64,000 nt of DNA from Pomacea canaliculata (Eukaryota; Mollusca; Gastropoda; Architaenioglossa; Ampullariidae). This document shows, in pieces, positions 1 to 13,100 of this stretch. How positions within the stretch are numbered: the first letter of the stretch is position 1; the number at the start of each line of letters is the position of its first letter. Location: NCBI RefSeq assembly GCF_003073045.1, contig NC_037600.1, positions 10,280,758 through 10,344,757 on the forward strand. The letters are read 5' to 3'. Position numbers and translations under genes: made by a program. A model generated the notes under the pieces. The model was not told where the DNA came from. It did not search any database and saw only the letters and a program-made list of their open reading frames with translations.

Positions 1-707
1 ACCAACAAAAGAAATAAGGACAAAATAAAAGGGTAAATAATATTTTAAAAAGTGTGTCATGGCCAAAAAGGTCACTACCAAACCAAAGGTTGTAAATAAA
101 ACCAAAAACTTAAATCTGATGGTAAAGCCCTACCAACTTTGAAAATAATAAAAAAAAAATCAGCTGGGATGGACCTTCAAAAAACAAAAAGCTAGCCGTT
201 AAAAATGTTAAAAACTGCTGGCAGACCCTCTGGAACCCAGGACAAATGATTAAAACATGTAAAAAAGTAAAGTGTCTCTGACACTATGGACAAACTGGTG
301 GGGGTTCACCTGGTGAAAGGTGGAAATATGTGGCTTAGGGGTGTCCCATTTTAAGTCTACTACTACTTCCTTCGGCCGGACAAAAATGGCCTTGCAGTGG
401 ATGGTCAGAAAGACAGGAAATGATTTTATAAAACTTGTTCTGGCCCAAAGTTTCCCAGTGGCAGTCCCATAGGGACTAAACATAGGCATATTTCAAAAAC
501 AAGATATACAAAGCTATAAAAGTAGTAAACTAATCAATTTAATTAGTTCAAACATAGTTTGCAAAAATACATTTTAATTAAATCTTTTAGCTTGTGGCAA
601 ACTGGAGCGGATTAAATCTTAGTGAATGTATATTCCGATTTAAGACTATGCTTACAAGACAAATGAACTAAAGATAAAATGAAACAGCAGAATGGCAGGC
701 CCCTTAC
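1..707. other. UBAC1 intron or downstream part, no exon recognised
   Basis: This stretch lies downstream (in gene direction) of the last UBAC1 exon I can see. It is AT-rich. A 79-codon open frame on the minus strand at 250-489 is not recognisable as UBAC1 and has no convincing splice sites; it may be a repeat fragment. The second UBA-domain exons of UBAC1 are expected to the left of the window. Confidence 0.4.
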
Positions 708-2619
708 TTGTTAATTACCAGCGCTTTCTTGGCACGAGCCTCTGGGAAACCCATGTCAGTCAACTGTTTGAGTGCAGCATAATCAATTTTGGGTTGCTGC
801 AAAGGTTCACTTAGCATATCTTGCAGCACACACATAGTTCATACGAACACATTTATGCACACATGCAAGAACACACACACACAAATATATATAAATACAC
901 ACACACCCAGAGGTGCAGACTATTTGATAATAGTGAAATAATATCTTCTAGTAAAACTATGACTTTTGCTTTTAAAAGAGTTATTGGTATAGTGATTGCC
1001 ATCGTAGGACCTACTTAACAAACTGCCCTTTGTCTCTTGCATGTCAATTTCCACATGCTAGTTAACAATGTATGCAAGTTCAAGGAAATGAATCAAATGT
1101 GGTTACTGATGGGAATGATATTGAAGAATCAACATAGCAAAAGATACCATTAGTAAAAGTTTATACAAATATAAATTTTTGCAAACACACCTTCAGCCTG
1201 CTTGAAGATCTTGGCAGCTGATGGGTTGAGGCAAAGAATTCTTTGAGAAGCTTCTATAAGAGAAATAAGGATTCGACGCAGCTCTGTCTGAAACTGAGCA
1301 CCAATGGAAAAAGTGGCTCATTTACTAATTTATTGACACAACCATGTTTATATGGTAAGATTAAAATCATATGAATGACCAGGCAAAACTGAAGAATGAG
1401 GGGAGGGGTAAAAAACGAGTGACACGAAGAAGTCTTAACATGCTAGATCTGGGCTATTTACTGCTTAATTTTAACTGTTATTGCTTTAATAAGCAATGAC
1501 TACATGCCACATAACAATTTTAGTCAATAGATGGACCCAGTGTAATAAAAAGCAGTATCAGAGCATTGTCATATTTTTCTTTTACTCATGAGGTGCCCAG
1601 TGCATCTGTGAAGAGATCTTTTAAATAAATCTGCAAGTTATTCACATTTTTTGGTCAGAGAGGAAAATAATACCTGTTAATTCGATTCTTACTTTACTTT
1701 AATTACAATGCATCAAAATTCAAGTAAACAGAAACTGCAAAATGAACATATTTATGTAATGCCATATATACATCTACTGAGTTTGTTGGTTCCTCTTCTT
1801 TAACACTGTATGGAATTTTGGGAAGGTGTGACGTCAATTTTCGTATTGTGCTGAAGTCTGGAGTTCGTCGATCATCCTTCTGCACAAAAAGAATTTATGA
1901 AAGATATCAAAACACAACCAAAAGTCTGTGTGTGTTTTTGAACCTTTCAAAATAGTAGTGAACATTTATACTATCAAAACATCAATAGTATATTTAATAC
2001 AGTCTAAAACATCAATATTTATTCAAATGTGAAAGTATACTGAAAGTTAAAAATTTTATTATGATAGCGCTGACAGATAGATGACAACATACGGTAGGTG
2101 TAAATAAGTATCATTGCCAGTAACTTACGTGTTTCTCTGACCCTTCAAATGCTGGTGGCAAGCGTCTTTTCAGAAGTAGAAGTTCATCTGAAGCAAATCA
2201 ACAATTTATGATACCTGGAAATATGTAATATGACTGCTTTTTCCCCTTACATTGGTTAGTCACTAAAATAATATGAAAAGATATGAATTTTTATTACATT
2301 CGTGTCTTAAAAGCGATAAAAATAGTGTAATCTCTAAAATGTACAAATTCAATGAAATATTACCATTTTCTTTGACGCCCTCTTGAGAAATAGTCATAGA
2401 TTCACTTAGTGTCTTTGCAAGACGCACATTCACAAGTTTATGATACAAAGAAGTCTTTACACTGTCTCCTGAACGTGAAAAATGTTCCATGGCGACGATC
2501 TTAACTTTATCTACAGTCCACTCGCGCTGAAGATCGGTGATAAAGTCTCGACCGTCCCAACTAGTAATTCGGACCTTCATGTCGTGGGGTGGAAACAATT
2601 GCGTATCTGTCACCACCAT
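708..2619 (-). CDS. UBAC1: UBAC1, ubiquitin-associated domain-containing protein 1 (5' part)
   Basis: UBAC1 (KPC2) is the adaptor subunit of the cytoplasmic KPC ubiquitin ligase; it binds ubiquitin chains and the proteasome. Five coding exons are seen on the minus strand: 2364-2619, 2129-2187, 1772-1879, 1191-1293 and 708-819. All have GT-AG borders and continuous phase. Exon 1 encodes the ubiquitin-like N-terminus (YHKLVNVRLAKTLSESMTI). Exon 2 gives DELLLLKRRLPP. Exon 4 gives FQTELRRILISLIEASQRI, very close to the vertebrate FQTELRKILVSLIEVAQK. Exon 5 enters the first UBA domain (LKQLTDMGFPEARAKKALVIN). The start at 2619 is the first Met; Met at about 2580, just before the ubiquitin-like strand, is an alternative. 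Exon 5 may end at 719 if the nearer GTAATT donor is used, but 708 (GTAAGG) keeps the expected residues. The second UBA domain and the stop lie beyond the window edge. Assignment rests on recalled family sequence. Confidence 0.87.
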
Positions 2620-4800
2620 TTAGTGTCCCTACTGCGTAGATCCCCGTAGTTCGAGGAAACTCTGGCACACATTTGCCTACAGCCAAGGTCGGAACAAGTC
2701 AAAGTTTACAGGGATAACTTGCCAAAACTTCGACTTTTCAGCCATGTTTGTGTAGCGAGACTCAAGTGCCATCTGCTTCCTGTTGAAGTGATAAGGGGCT
2801 TCACTCTTTCAGCATCGACGGAAGCAACACTTTTAGAATAATTTTCCAGAAAAATATTATTTGTGCGGCGATCCATATTATACCGTTTCTTGAGGTCAAT
2901 GTTACTAATGTCTTCGATGTTTCCTTTGCCTTACCTTGTAAACAGTCTTGTTTTAACATCAATAAGAATAACAAAGTTCGGACCCTGGTTACGCAAAAGC
3001 GTGAATAGAAACAATATGGCGGAAAGACTGGATGAGCGCCACTGACGCGATTCTTGGACAAAAATAAGGGAAACATTGTTTTAGGTAAGACCTTACATCA
3101 CACGCATATGCTTGTTTTAAATTAAGATATGGGCTTTATTTTTACACATCTATGTCAGAACGTTCGAAACTGGGTCTACGTCATATAAGTAACATTTGCA
3201 TGACTGTGGCTAGGGACGACCTTTACCTTTTTCCTTTTAATCGTGGTTAATTTAGTCGATCGTTGTAGAGATAAAGCTAATATGGTACACGTTGTTTCTG
3301 TTATATTATTGTCATGAGCTGTTTGTGAATGCATACGACAATGCAAAGCTTGGCGCAATCGAAAGAGACAGGTGGGAAAGGGGTCTGTATGGGTTTTGTG
3401 AAAATGTGATCTGCACGTTGTTTTTTTAAAGAATGAACGAAATATTGTAAGCCTTAATTGCCTTAATTGCTCCTAATTTCTGCATCTGTGTGTGTGTTCC
3501 AAATAACTGCGTATGCATATTTTTATACGCTTTCGACGCAAGATTCTCATTGAGCTACCTCGTGGAGGGGTTGCAGCTATGTGAAGGAAAAATTGTAGAC
3601 ATGTCCAGTTGTAGCTTAAATCCTCAACCTGTGTATCTGCATGGCTGAGTAGGGGATGCGTAGGGGTGGTAGAAAGGGAGAAGAGATGATGCGGCAGCTG
3701 AGAGAACTCACCGTCTGTCCTGTCCTCTGCTAGGCTCATCAAGTTTGGAATGTCTAGATGCATGGACCTCTCTTTGATGTTTTATGTTTGTTTTTACAAT
3801 GGAACTGCATAATCGTATCATGGTCAGGCCCTGTTATCTCATCCGTCACGCTTTCAACCTGTGGTACTTTTAATACATTATTTTAAGGGGGGGGGTTTGT
3901 TTTTGTTTTTTGTTGTTGTTTTTTGTTTTTTTTTGGGGGAGGAGGAGAAGGAGTGTAGCATACTACAAGAAGACTTGCTATCACACAGCGCTTTAAAAAA
4001 ATCATTCTTGGTCTTTATATACAATGATGACGCATCCGCAGTGACCAGAACTCGTCAAACAAGGATCCCTGTTAAAGGCTGATCACTATTCTAAATGCTA
4101 ATTCTCACTGAGTCACAGAAATCCTATCTCATCGGCCCATTACTTAGCTACAAGCAAACACACCTGTATAAATTTCTTCGTCGGTAGCTACTCGGACAGA
4201 TGGTTCTAGTTCAATTCACACTGTCGACTGCCAGACGATATTGATAGTGGAATCAACTCTTTCAGGATTAATTGTTCTTTTGCAATGAAGCGTCATAACC
4301 TTGTAACAGTAAAACTTCCATGCCTGTAACGCTTTTGTGAGACGATGCTTGACGAGTTGTTGTATGTTCTTCTAAATGTTGGGTGGGGAAATACGCAATA
4401 GTTGGTAAAAATGTAACATTCTTTAGTTTTCTCAGCGAGTTTTAGCATGTTGGACTACATACGATAACTGAGTATTGGCGTCCAAGCCAAAGACGCCCAG
4501 GTTCGATATCTGTGTGGCGCAACTAACATTTTCTTAATATGAAATGGGTACTTGAGTCCATTGAGGGTTGGGGAAGGTAAAGAAGCAAAACTCAATCTCT
4601 CTCTATCTCTCTCACACACAAGCACGCGCGCGCACACACACATACAAACACTCGAGAAAACCATTTTAGGTGTCGGGGGGTGGGGGGAACCTTTACCCAC
4701 GTTCGTAACTTTGACTGAAAAATACCACCCGTTACGTTGGATATTTTTACCTTCTCAGGTCGCAGAAGCAGATTCAGGCGCCGACTTTTTCAACTGACTC
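2620..4800. other. Divergent intergenic region between UBAC1 and the STPG3-like gene
   Basis: UBAC1 is transcribed leftwards and the STPG3-like gene rightwards, so both promoters must lie here. I see no coding exon. The stretch holds a G/T-rich tract near 3885-3945, a short CA repeat near 4610-4645 and a tRNA-like SINE head near 4433-4520. Confidence 0.5.
4433..4520 (+). repeat. tRNA-derived SINE head (putative)
   Basis: A box-A-like stretch (TAGCATGTTGGAC) is followed about 55 bases later by a box-B-like stretch (GGTTCGATATC), the spacing of an RNA polymerase III type 2 promoter. The sequence does not fold convincingly as a working tRNA. I take it as a SINE head, unconfirmed. Confidence 0.4.
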
Positions 4801-7800
4801 ATGGCCGACGCTGAAGAAACACTAACCTCCCTTGTGAGAGACACATCCGAACGTTCCGTGTCCCCAGATGCGACAGACAACGCTGTCACGATTTTGGGTC
4901 AAGAGATCGTTAACGATGTAGTTCACGTTGAAGCCGAAGGCAGGAGACGCGATAGATGTAATGAACGGCACAGAAGTAGACAAGAAGATGAAGTCAACGT
5001 GGCGACAACTTCGACGGTAGCCGACGTGGACAGCTTATTTCCAGTAAAACTCGACAACAACGATGTGCCGACAGCATACGAGGAGACCGACACGGCAACT
5101 GGCGCTGACCAAATCATTTCGGGGAAGGCGGCCAGACAGCACCGCAAACTGTGGAATCACTATCACGTCCGACACCAGTCAAATGAAGCAAAAGAGGCCG
5201 GCGACAGCGCCCTCGTGGACGAGGACTCTGCGAACTTAGCAGGTCTGGTAACTCCGTCGCAAGAAGAGAAGGGCGAGGCGCAGGAAATGGCGGCAGCCGA
5301 AAAACCGGAGCTACACAAGCCCGATATTGGACAAAAAGAGAATATCGGGGACAATATCGGACAAGAAGAGGATATTGGGGACAATATCGGACAAGAAGAA
5401 ATACCTACGGAGAGCCCGCACACCGGAAACGACATCATCAAGACGGAGCTTGATGTCAGACCCAAGGAGATGCCTGCGGAGAAACCCGAGACCGGAAATG
5501 ACGTCACCACAACCCAGGAAAAGGAGGAGGAGGCTGCACTGGTGCTGGGCGAGGTTGACATTCAAGGCGAAGCAAGTGGTCCTATGCTCGACCCGCCCAC
5601 TACTCCGGTCCTGAGCGAGGAGGAGTTGGAGAGCTACGATGACATTGCTGCTGATATTGCTGCTTCTTCTTTTGAGAACGGTGGCGAGAGGCTGTCTGCC
5701 AGGCGCCAGGTTTGACCTTCTGCCATCGGCTCGGCAGGTTCCGCCTCCCTATCCGGCGTGGCAATGAAGCGGTCGAGCGGCGGACGTGTCCTCCCAGCGG
5801 CCCCCAACTCCACAACCCCGACCTTGGCGGCGCGCGGCCAGGCGTGCGTGCAGCAGATGACGTCGTCCATCACGGAGGCGGTGAAGGGGGAGTCGCTTCT
5901 GCCTCTACGTCGACCCGTGAAGCTGCGGCGACCGGCCAAGTACGCCAGCGCCGGCACTACCACCGTGTCGTCCGTGAGGTGAGTGCAAGTACCCGAGATG
6001 CAGCTATCCGCATCCGTCTCTCCATTCAGTGGGCAGAGCCATGCATAGACCTTGACTGCTTTTGTTTACGTGAATCACGACCTCTGAGCATCCCTCCTTC
6101 CCACAACAAAACACACACCATGCCTCCCACAATGCCAGTAACATCATTGTCTCTCTGTTCTCGCAGAGTAAGGAGGTCTCTTTCTCACGGTCCCAGCCTT
6201 TATTACGAAGAACGAAAAGCCCAGAAAGTGATCACATGGTCTGAAGCGACCAATGCGCGTCCACCGCTAAGGATTGACATGGAAGGCCCCACTCCATGCA
6301 CATACTCTCCACGTGTCAAGCCTTTGCAGGAAACCAATGCTCCTGCCTTCACTTTCGGCTCCAGGTGCCAGCCCGAGAAAGGTAGCTTTGTTACTAGCAC
6401 GTAAATGTTTTTATTTGTCTTTTATTTGTTTATTTTTTTTAACTTATTACTTTCTATATTATGAGTGCTAGCTTGTTTTCAGTTTAGAGCATCGTCAAAT
6501 TTGTCTCTTCAGATGGAGGCTCTCGCACTTCCTGGGCCAAGACATGGTTCCAGACACCGCATGTGTGGCTCAACAAAGTGGACTTTGGCAGAGAGGAGCT
6601 GGTCAGTGATTCTGGCTTATATTTATAACTGTCGTATATTTGATAGAAGAAGATGGAGCAATTTTATGGATCAGTAAATATTAAAACGTTTCAAGACTGA
6701 AATTAGACAGTCCTTCGCGAACTAACCCATTTTTTTGCAATAGATTATTCAATATTTTATGCATTTCTAAAAATTGAACTTTCTTGGTTTGCTGAGTGTG
6801 CACACAAAACGGAATGTTTTCCTGTTTCTCTTGAGAAATCCACTTTCGTGTGGTGCAGTTGTTTTTACCAAAATCCATCTCACGAAACAATAGTGGTTGA
6901 GCAATCCATTTAAATGAAGTGATATCACTAACCTTACTCAACTGTCTTTAAACATAGGGAGATTAACTGAGGATTTTTGTCTCCGTTGGAAACAAGATGA
7001 CTGCGTTGATAACATGCATTCTTGGTGTTGTAGTGGCCTTCTCCTGCACAGTATCACAAGCCTTCGTGCCTGGGACCACGACAACGCACAATGCCAGAGG
7101 CACCCAGCTACACGTTTGGGCACCGTTCTGAATACTCGATCGTTAAACAAGGTATGTATATATTATATGTATATATCTCCTCTCTTTTCATATTGTCTCA
7201 TATCTTTCTAGCTCTCTCCTCTTTCTATCTCTTGACTCACTCCCTGTTAGCCTGGCTGGCTGGCTGGCTGGTACTCCAAAAAAAAAAAAAATCATGAGTG
7301 AGTGGCTGATGACAAACGGTGAACAGTCCATAGCATCTTCTATCTCACATCTTCTGTCAGAAAGCATCACGAAAGCAACAAAAGACCACTAACATCTTGC
7401 TTCTCTTCGCATTGTTTTATTTGTCTGTGTCCCTTATATTTGATATCATACTTAGAGAAATGTGAGTTGGAAATGATTACTATGTAGTAGTAAATGATTA
7501 CTATGTAGTAATGAGTAAAAATCTCAACTATTGATATTTCAAATGCACCTTCGTTTTAAGGAGCAGGTAAGGAGCCCTCTCCCAATGAATACCAGCCACA
7601 CCTGGCGGACAAGATTGTCCTGCGCCGTTCTCCGGCCTTCACTCACCAGTTGCGTCGGGAAGGGACTGTACTCTGGGGGGCGAGTGGTACGTCTGCTTTT
7701 TCTATAAAGGATGGGAAAATGGAACTGAGATGATGATGATGATTGATGATTGATTGATTTATTGATTGATTGTGATGATATGGAGGATGATGATGGATGG

Positions 7801-8011
7801 ATTGATTGATGGTTGATTGATGGATGATTGATGATTGATGATGATGGCAATGTGAACAATACAACAAAAAGATGTGTTTTCCCGCTCCGCAGAAATTACG
7901 CCAGGCCCAGCCTTTTACAACCCAGTTGTTCCGAGCAGAGAAGCCCCTGCCTTCACTATACGAGGAATTCGCCGGGAAAACACTCACTTGCCGGGCCCCT
8001 ACAGCCTCTGA
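4801..8011 (+). CDS. SHIPPO/STPGR-repeat protein, STPG3-like, six exons, in-frame TGA in exon 1
   Basis: Proteins with sperm-tail PG-rich (SHIPPO) repeats are structural parts of the axoneme or sperm tail. Exons are 4801-5978, 6167-6381, 6513-6601, 7034-7151, 7567-7686 and 7893-8011; every intron is GT-AG and all phases close to a stop at 8009-8011. Exons 2-6 carry the repeats: PTPCTYSPRVKP...PAFTFGSR; WPSPAQYHKPSCLGPRQR...PSYTFGHR; PSPNEYQPHL; TPGPAFYNPVV...PAFTIRG; LPGPYSL at the end. Exon 3 (WAKTWFQTPHVWLNKVDFG) recalls vertebrate STPG3, but I could not check this. The first 304 codons are acidic, with a short repeat (IGDNIGQEE) at 5325-5400. Codon 305 (5713-5715) is TGA; the same frame then stays open for 88 codons to the exon-1 donor. 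Translation could instead begin at ATG 5764. Sequencing error, polymorphism, readthrough or a separate upstream ORF are all possible. Confidence 0.68.
7720..7852. repeat. Imperfect GATT/GAT microsatellite
   Basis: An irregular run of GATG and GATT units fills the last intron of the STPG3-like gene, between the donor at 7687 and the acceptor at 7892. Confidence 0.8.
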
Positions 8012-10163
8012 CAATGTGTCTACCGAGTGCAAACTCTCCCATGGAAACTTCTAGAGATACGAAACGCTTTCCCCAGCATTATAAATTCAGTGTGCGTGCA
8101 TGAGTGGGTGAACTTTTATGCATGTATGTGCGTGTGTGCATGTGTGTGTGTTTGTTGCTGTGTGGTGGAAATGTAATTCTGAGATACCCTGTTCCTTGTA
8201 AATATGGGTCTATCGCAGGTTTTTTTTTCAGAATCATTGTGCTTTCATTCGTTTTGTCCTTACCTACCCATTTCATATCCCACCCTGTGGATTGGTCGGT
8301 TATCTGGGACATTGTAGCTTAGGGGCGACATCTTCCACTGGGATTTGAATAATCGCGCCTCACGTAGCACAAAGGTGTTTCACTTTCGTTTAATCACCGG
8401 AGATACATTCCAGCATACATTGCTGTGGTATCATTTGCTCAAAAGTGCTGTGTTTATTGCAGCTAATTAGAACTGGATGCTCATCAAAGATGACTGTGAT
8501 AGACTAGACTTGTTTATATGATCTGTTGTTCATGCTATTGTTTATTCTGTTTACGGAACTTGTTTATACAAGTTTGTACAGTATTTGTAGTTGCCATTAT
8601 TTCGGCTTTCCTGTCAGTGTGCCATAATTTCTCCTAAAATTGTACAGAACTTGTATTTGCATTTAGTGTTCTTGTGTGACACTCAAACCCTTTTTTAATT
8701 TTTTTTTTTTTGGAAAAGAAAAAATTCGACACCGTGCAAACGTTATATTATTATGACTGCCTGATGTTGTCTTTATATGTTTATATTTGTTGTATCAGCA
8801 AAAATCGGTTTTGCCAAGTCTTTGTACTGCTGCTTCGATTGCAAACTTTCAATTTCTGTAAGACGTATATTTTCTGAATGGAATATTTTTTCAAGATCTC
8901 AGTTTTTAAAGTGAGAAAAATGTAAAGACAGTTATTTTTATATTGTGTCAAGGGTCACTCTGTAGTCTAGCTTCCTATATTCCTGTTTTGCAATGATGGA
9001 GTGCTGAGATATAAGAAGGCCATGATGTTTCTTTTGAAGCAAGTTGAAGTGCTTAACTTAATATCTACTTGGTTTGCTGCACTACTAATAAGTGCACTAT
9101 TTTGGTGCAAGTTTATTTGTGTGATATAGTATTTGTAATCAGCTTGTATTCAGGAATGCATTGCTGTTAGAATACATAAAACTGTTTTGGTAAACTCTTT
9201 GTTTTGTTGTTTGTAAAAAAGAGCATGGAGATGTTGAACTAACACACACGCACAAAGGATGGATGGGGAGAGTGAGATAAACTGAGAAAATCTTTAATTC
9301 GTCCTGCCGGAGGAAAACAACATTAAGCATTGCAACCCCTGTTTATCAGTTTACATGCCTGTCTCTCTGTCTATATCACTCATTCACTTCAATCAATCAA
9401 TCAATCACTGAAAGAAGCACAAAATAGCGGAAAATGTGTGTACATTCCTTTTGTGTAAACGAAGGATAGGCGGGATTTGGCAGGATGGAAACCAAAGAAT
9501 ATTAGCGGCATAATTATAACATTCATATAAAATGGCGACAGGTTTCTTTTCCTCTTTTGAATACAAATTTATGTACGTTCAAAAAAAGAATATTCTGAGT
9601 AAGAAAGCAATTATGTTTTGCGGCCTACCTGAGACAGCAATTTGGGTTTGTTTGCTTGATTGTTATGTTTTGTTTAATTTTCACGAGCATGCTTTCCAGC
9701 AAAGCAACTAAGGTTGGGACCAACTTTTATAAGGTCTTTGCATTGCCTTGTGATTCGTGTTTTTCTTCTCTTTGTGTTGAAGATTCAATATAAGCTACAA
9801 GACGATGCGAAAATATCAAGTTTGCCACTAAATGATGCAAAGACTTGGTCCACAGCAGCCGTCGCACACTAGAAGGACGCTGACGTTTGTTGTGATGTGA
9901 CATTGGAAGAACGTTGTCTTGGTGTGTGACGTCGCAGCAGAAGATCGCTGTTTTGTTGACGTGATCGTAGGACACAAAAAGGCCCTGATTTTTACGTCAT
10001 AGTAGAAGACCGTTAATTGACTGTAACCTCATGCAGGAGGCCAGTTCAAAGCGCAGCAACCGAAGGATTTCTACCACTCCCGCCCCAACCCCCTACCCCC
10101 ATCCCAGAACGATGTGCCTCTGATTCTTGAAAAAAGGTTGGGAAGTTGGAAGAAATAAGAGTC
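8012..10163. other. Convergent intergenic region, no gene seen
   Basis: This lies between the stop codons of two converging genes, so it should hold both 3' UTRs. It is AT-rich with a short GT repeat near 8110-8150. I see no coding exon and no polyadenylation signal I would rely on. Confidence 0.5.
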
Positions 10164-13100
10164 TTAATCGTCGCCATCTATATCGACGCTACACTCACTG
10201 GAACTGCTATCGTTGTCGCTTCTGCTGCTGTTGATGAGTACGTGGGTGACGGGGCTCTCGGACGCGCGGCAGTGGTTGTGGTTGCCATCTCCTACCAGCC
10301 TCTCGATGGAGGTGAAGGCGGAGCACTTGCTGCTGCTGCTGCTGCTGCTACTATTATTACTGCCCACAACCATCGACTTCGCTTCTGGTTGTGCATGCGA
10401 AGAGGCGCCGGAGAGGCTAGACACCTTAGTGGGTGATGTCTCCCGCACGGGAGGAGCGTGCAGGAGGAGGGGAGGGTTGCTCGTCGTCGGTGATGTCTTC
10501 AAGACCGACGTCGGTGACGGAGGAGCAAGGAGTGGGGAAGACGTCATGGAAAGCAAGGCTGGGGGCTCGCAGGGAGTGGGCATGAAGCCCCGGATGGAGT
10601 TGGGATGGATCTGCGGGGTGTGGAGGTCAATAGGCGAGTAACGAAGGAGAAACGGGGTGGATGTGTGCAACAGCTTCAGTCTCTGCTGTCGCCGCCACTT
10701 GGCCCGCCGGTTAGAGAACCACACCTGGAAGGTAGAACCACAGCACACAATGTTAATAAGTGTCTCTTTGAGTCGTTCGCTTTTTAAATGCTTTGAGCTC
10801 GCTATCCTGTGAGAGAATACATTTGTACGTGCTATAATAATAATAAAAATCATCATCATCGTCGTCGTCGTTGTCAACATCATCATTGCCGTTGTGCATA
10901 TATGATTACCACCCATATTCCCAAGTCCACGATCCTAAGGAATCAGCACCTTTCCGTTTCAGACATGCCTGCTTACAAATATTATCATGCACAGAGGGAG
11001 GTCAACAACATTGAAGTCAGGGCTGTTTAGTTAACCAACTAGTGGACTAGGCGTTGGACCGGTTTACTGTGCCTACCTGAACCCTTGCCTCGGACAGTCC
11101 AGTCCTGCTGGCCAGCGCCTCGCGGACCGCCACCCCGGGGTAGTGGGTCTTCTCGAACTCTTTCTCCAGCACCTGTAGCTGCTCCGCCCGGAATGTTGTC
11201 CGTGACCTGCGCAGCTTCTGTGGGTTGTCGTCATATTGGTCACAAGTGCTGCCGATGGGTTCTGCGACACGCAGGGGCAGACAACGCGTTAGGATGTGTT
11301 GATGAGTAAGATGCAATAAGGCGCCACTTAAAGACCCTTGTTTATCAATTTTTTTTTTTTTTTTTTTTCCCTTTATTTTTTCGTTTGTTTTTTTTTTTCT
11401 TTATTTTTTTTTCGTTTTTGTTTTTTTGTTTTTTGTTTTTTGTTGTTGTTTTTTTTTTTGTTTTGTTTTGTTCACTTGTATTCTTTTGTCCATTTTTCTT
11501 TTTTGTTTTCTTTTCCGTATCTAGGGGGACCACAACAAGACCATCAAAGGTATAGAAATATAAATTGTAGACAATTTGATTGTCATTAACAGTATGTCAT
11601 ATACATTTTTTAAATTCACACTGCTTTTTTACAACTACAGCAGATAACAAAGTTACATGAGGTAAATTTACTGAAAATACAAGTATAAAGAGAACACGCA
11701 TACACACTATTTTAGGAACTTATCTCTCCCTCTAACCTTTGAGGACAAATAGAACTGTGCCCCTATTGGGAAATACGTTATTGCCCACGTGATTATATAT
11801 TCAACATACCGTCATCCGTGTCTACGTCCTTGTCACTGAGAGAGATCGCGTGATCTTCGCTTGGACAAGAAGACGTAATTTCGGCGTTGCAAGAACTCTG
11901 TAAGGGAGGCGACTTCAAGAAGGGCGTGCCAGGAAACGGCAGAGGAGGGGCGGTAACTGGAAGCGCTGCAAGCCAAGGGCGGTAAAAAGGATGAAGAACT
12001 TGCGAGGCCATTTTGGCGTACTCGGAGGCTGCGCGTTCGGCGGCTCTGTTACGTAATATCCGGTTGATAGAGCTGACGCTCGGCACGTTTGACTGGCTGC
12101 ATACACCTGTGAAAGGGAAAACACTCTGAGAATAGAAAGAAAGAAACAAAGAAAGAAGCGGAACTTGACGATTCTGATAGAAAGACAGAGAAGAAGGTCA
12201 GGCGACAGGACGCATGAACCTCTCTATTAAACAGCATAATTAAACGTTTTTGTTTGATTTTTTTTTTTTTTACCTTCAGAGAGAAGTCTGTCTCGAATCT
12301 CCCACGCAAACATCGTCGGGTTGTCTCTCTTGAGCTCTTCGATCTTCGCCACGACACTAGGGGTCGCCACTTTGGGTTTGCTCCCGCCAATGCTGTTGCA
12401 GCGTAACGACAGTGGGTCATATAGTCTACCTGCAGAGACAGAGTCAGGGAACTCTTAGGTCACATCCCATGTCAGACACCAAAGAGGGAGGACTGAACAA
12501 TGTTCGTAGACCAAACTATTGAAGTAACAGTTCGTTATTTTATCTGTGGTGAACTGCATTTCATTATGAACTTAAAAAATCTTCAGGCTGTCTAATTAAA
12601 AAACAAACACAACGACTCTTAGTTCATCAAACAAGTAGAGCTGTCTAAAAGTTTGATACACGATTATTTCGCGTTTAATTATTAATGATTACCACCAGAA
12701 TTATAATCAAATTAGTCGAAAATTATCTCAAAAACCTTGATCAGTGCACCCGACAAGTTCATTAAAAACATGTACGAAAATTAAGCAGCAGCAGCCACGT
12801 GCATTGCAACTGTTATGACCGTTTCTTTTTTAAATTCTACAAATATGGAAATAAACAGGAGCAAGATGAAACGATAAAGCAGAGAACCGTGACGTCGACA
12901 CGAAGCATGCGCACGTGAGGGCGTATCAATTGCAGCTACGCGCATTACTTGCTTGTTTGCAAAAGCTCTCCTGCTCTCGCCACCCTTATTCTGCTGTCTC
13001 TTTTCCAGCACTCACCCTACTCACCTTCCTACCCCCCTGACCCCGCTCCCAACCTCTCATTCTTCATCCGTCTTCTCCCTCCCTTTCGTCCTTTCTATGC

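Noticed and set aside
5163-5565. Minus-strand Ser-rich frames
   Set aside because: Antisense shadows of the acidic N-terminal part of the STPG3-like first exon.
5710-5739. A 30-base GT...AG intron that would remove the in-frame TGA
   Set aside because: It would keep the frame, but 30 bases is far below the usual minimum intron length in animals and the donor GTTTGA is weak.
10146-10641. Plus-strand frames with Leu or Ala runs
   Set aside because: They are antisense shadows of the eyg last exon and its Ser-coding repeat.
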